Shown here: positions 5,519 to 7,499 of the stretch, one piece after another | Position numbering within the stretch: position 1 is the stretch's first letter | Layout of the letters: each line of letters begins with the position of its first letter | Assembly (NCBI GenBank): GCA_031258665.1 | Contig: JAIRML010000045.1 | Location: 1-7,499, forward strand | Origin: Oscillospiraceae bacterium | GTDB lineage: Bacteria > Bacillota > Clostridia > Oscillospirales > UBA929 | Length of the DNA: 7,499 bases | Reading direction: 5' to 3' | Notes under the pieces: generated by a model | The model's input: the letters and a program-made list of their open reading frames with translations, nothing else | What the model was told of the DNA's origin: nothing | The model's database searches: none | Position numbers and translations under genes: made by a program

Positions 5519-5526
5519 TTATGGCA

Positions 5527-7161
5527 ATGGCGGTAAAATTCATCTTTGTGACAGGCGGCGTGGTGTCCGGCCTGGGGAAAGGCATCACGGCGGCTTCGCT
5601 GGGGCGGCTTCTCAAGGCCAGGGGTCTTCGCGTGACGCTGCAAAAATTTGACCCCTATCTCAATGTGGACCCGGGCACGATGAGCCCCTACCAGCACGGC
5701 GAGGTCTTCGTCACCGACGACGGCGCCGAGACCGACTTGGATGTGGGCCATTACGAGCGCTTCATCGACGAAAGTCTCAGCGTAAATTCCAATGTCACGG
5801 CCGGCAAGGTCTATTGGTCCGTGCTCTCACGCGAGCGCTCGGGCGACTTTTTGGGGGGCACCGTACAGGTGATCCCGCACATCACAAACGAGATCAAAGA
5901 CCGCATCTACCGCGTGGGCCGAGACGGCACGGATGTGGTGATCACCGAGATCGGCGGCACGGTGGGCGACATTGAGTCCCAACCCTTTTTAGAGGCCATC
6001 CGCCAGGTGTCGGTGGATGTGGGCAAGGAGAACGTACTCTATGTCCACGTGTCGCTCATCGTCCACCTGCCCGGCTCCCACGAGGCGAAGTCCAAACCCA
6101 CCCAGCACTCGGTAAAGGAACTGCTGAGCCTCGGCATCCAGCCGGACATCATCGTCTGCCGCACAGAACACCCGCTGAGCCGCGACATCCGCAGCAAGAT
6201 CGCACTGTTTTGCAACGTGCCGGCCGAGTGCGTGATCGAAAATCGAAACGCCGACTCGCTCTACCAAGTTCCGCTGATGTTGAAAGACGAGGGTTTCGAC
6301 GCGATGGCCTGCCGCCGGCTGGGTCTGCCGCCGGTCACCCCCGACCTCACACAGTGGCAGGAAACCGTGAACCGGCTCTCCTGCTGCCAGCGCACGGTGA
6401 CGATCGGCCTCATCGGCAAATATGTGGCGCTGCGCGACGCCTACCTCAGCGTGGCCGAGGCACTGGGGCACGCCGGCATCGAAAACGGCGTGTGCGTGGA
6501 CATCCGCTGGATCAACTCGGAGGAGATCGCGCCGCAAAACGCCGACGACCTGCTCGCCGGGCTGGACGGCATCCTCGTCCCCGGCGGTTTCGGCGACCGC
6601 GGCATCGACGGCAAGATCCTCGCCGCGGGCTACGCCCGCGTCCGGGGCATCCCCTATCTCGGCATCTGCCTCGGGATGCAGATGGCGGTCGTCGAGTTCG
6701 CCCGCTCCGTCTGCGCCCTGGCCCGGGCGCACTCGACGGAACTTGACCCGGAGACACCGCACCCGGTCATCTATCTCATGCCGGAGCAGCAGCACATTGT
6801 CAAAAAGGGCGGCACCATGCGCCTCGGGCTGTACACCTGTCAGCTGGAACCCGGCACACGCGTCAGCGCGTGTTACGGGAACATCGAGACCGTAAACGAG
6901 CGCCACCGCCACCGCTACGAATTTAACAACGAATACCGCGACATTGTGGAGCAGCACGGGATGAAGCTCTCCGGCCTCTCCCCCGACCGTTTTCTTGTCG
7001 AAACCATCGAGCTGCCGGGTCACCCTTGGTTTGTGGGCGTGCAATTCCACCCGGAATTTCGTTCCCGCCCCGGCCGGCCCCACCCGCTGTTTTTCCGATT
7101 CATTGAGGCGTCCAAGAAGCGCTCTCTGGGCAGTCACGACTTAGGAACTGTGCCACAATAA
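5527..7161 (+). CDS. pyrG: CTP synthase (glutamine-hydrolysing)
   Basis: A full-length 544-residue CTP synthase, matching the usual ~535-550. It makes CTP from UTP, ATP and glutamine in the cytoplasm, the last step of de novo pyrimidine nucleotide synthesis. The N-terminal synthetase domain begins [16 protein letters not shown] (P-loop, residues 4-19), then [41 protein letters not shown]-type sequence (here [10 protein letters not shown]) and [19 protein letters not shown] near 138-157. The C-terminal class I glutamine amidotransferase domain has VPGGFGDRG, the nucleophile Cys381 in YLGICLGMQ, and the triad partners His508 and Glu510 in FHPEF, followed by [11 protein letters not shown]. No frameshift or missing key residue was found. 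It is transcribed alone from its own promoter and faces the HPr-like gene tail to tail with a 16-bp gap. No terminator is visible in that gap. Confidence 0.98.
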   Translation: [544 protein letters not shown]

Positions 7162-7177
7162 CTTGCACATCCCTTCG

Positions 7178-7432
7178 TCAGCCGCGCTCCACGTCCGACA
7201 CGACAAAATCCCGCACTCTCTCGCGAAACGCCAGACCCTCTTCCTCGGTGCCGTGGACCTCGACGAGGATGGGCTTTGCCAGCTCGACGCTGAACAGGCC
7301 CATGATGGATTTTGCGTCGATGATGTAACGCCCAGACAAGATATCGATGTCAACAGGCTGCTCACACGCCGCCGTTACAAAGGCCTTCACATCGTTGATG
7401 GAGGACAGCAATACATGAAAATAATACTTCAA
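7178..7432 (-). CDS. HPr-like protein lacking the active-site histidine
   Basis: An 84-residue protein with the size and pattern of HPr, the PTS phosphocarrier. LSGRYIIDAKSIMGLFSVELAKPI matches the HPr region around the regulatory serine (Ser42 here, equivalent to HPr Ser46 in KSIMG). The phosphohistidine motif (H-A-R-P around residue 15) is absent; the region reads INDVKAFVTAAC. It therefore should not carry phosphate from Enzyme I. It resembles widespread clostridial HPr-like proteins and is comparable to Bacillus Crh, which also lacks His15 and acts with CcpA; this role is inferred only. The start is a TTG eight bases after AAAAGGAG (7441-7448). The in-frame GTG at 7441 overlaps that site and is unlikely. 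The TTG overlaps the stop of the upstream gene as TTGA, indicating an operon with coupled translation. Confidence 0.85.
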   Translation of the reverse strand: MKYYFHVLLSSINDVKAFVTAACEQPVDIDILSGRYIIDAKSIMGLFSVELAKPILVEVHGTEEEGLAFRERVRDFVVSDVERG

Positions 7433-7499
7433 AATATCCACTCCTTTTCTGTCGCGTCTGCTTTTGCCGCCTCTGTCTTCGGAACGCCAAGCAGGGTAC
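7429..7499 (-). CDS. C-terminal end of an unidentified upstream gene (partial)
   Basis: The minus strand is open from the right window edge for 22 codons (TLLGVPKTEAAKADATEKE, then WIF) and ends with TGA at 7431-7429. The TGA overlaps the TTG start of the HPr-like gene, an arrangement typical of co-translated genes. The piece is too short and lysine/alanine/glutamate-rich to identify. It could be chance readthrough, but the overlap and ribosome binding site placement favour a real gene end. Confidence 0.5.
   Translation of the reverse strand, partial: TLLGVPKTEAAKADATEKEWIF
7441..7448 (-). promoter_or_regulatory. Ribosome binding site deciding the TTG start of the HPr-like gene
   Basis: AAAAGGAG on the minus strand lies eight bases from TTG (7432-7430) and touches the GTG at 7441. 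The spacing supports TTG initiation. Confidence 0.7.

Larger units (their letters stand above)
5225..5526. other. Divergent intergenic region between the NYN gene and pyrG
   Basis: About 300 bp without a supported gene. It holds the pyrG promoter (5450-5478), the weaker minus-strand candidate (5339-5358) and both ribosome binding sites. The pyrG coding frame stays open upstream to 5302, but that extension has no family similarity and crosses the promoter. Confidence 0.7.

Noticed and set aside
5989..7137. Long 382-codon open frame on the strand opposite pyrG
   Set aside because: Composition shadow of a GC-rich gene; pyrG has complete family motifs over the same bases.

Overview
The window looks like chromosomal DNA of a GC-rich Gram-positive bacterium, most likely a clostridial member of the Bacillota. 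That placement is an inference from strong GGAGG-type ribosome binding sites, sigma-A-like promoters with 17-bp spacers, intrinsic terminators with U-tracts, a CCA-encoding tRNA gene and a Firmicutes-type HPr-like protein. No insertion sequence, phage gene or CRISPR array was seen.

Layout. (1) Positions 1-2655, minus strand: a two-gene secretion operon. A 282-residue exported protein with a duplicated ~30-residue motif is followed after 50 bp by a secreted glycoside hydrolase family 3 enzyme that runs off the left edge. (2) Positions 2656-3311: a long gene-poor stretch. Its left part is GC-rich with several inverted repeats. Its right part holds a plus-strand promoter, a hairpin, a perfect 26-bp palindrome and a terminator-like hairpin within about 130 bp, which together look like a small-RNA gene. 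(3) Positions 3312-5224, minus strand: a NYN-domain/LOTUS-domain RNase-like protein, a membrane-anchored metallophosphoesterase whose start overlaps the previous stop (ATGA), then tRNA-Arg(CCT) and a strong intrinsic terminator. No promoter is visible just before the tRNA, so the three genes may form one transcription unit. A long inverted repeat sits exactly on the NYN/phosphoesterase junction. (4) Positions 5225-5526: divergent intergenic region with a clear pyrG promoter and a weaker candidate for the NYN gene. (5) Positions 5527-7161, plus strand: full-length CTP synthase, pyrG. (6) Positions 7178-7499, minus strand, convergent with pyrG: an HPr-like protein that lacks the phosphorylatable histidine but keeps the regulatory-serine motif. 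It starts at a TTG that overlaps the stop of an upstream partial gene.

How the genes work together: the left operon probably serves extracellular beta-glucan or oligosaccharide breakdown. The NYN-phosphoesterase-tRNA cluster is RNA-related at least at its two ends. pyrG is housekeeping nucleotide synthesis. The HPr-like gene resembles regulatory rather than sugar-transporting HPr paralogs. The most interesting parts are the candidate small RNA at about 3095-3189, the hairpin over the coupled stop/start at 4360-4423, and the unrecognised repeat protein paired with the GH3 enzyme.
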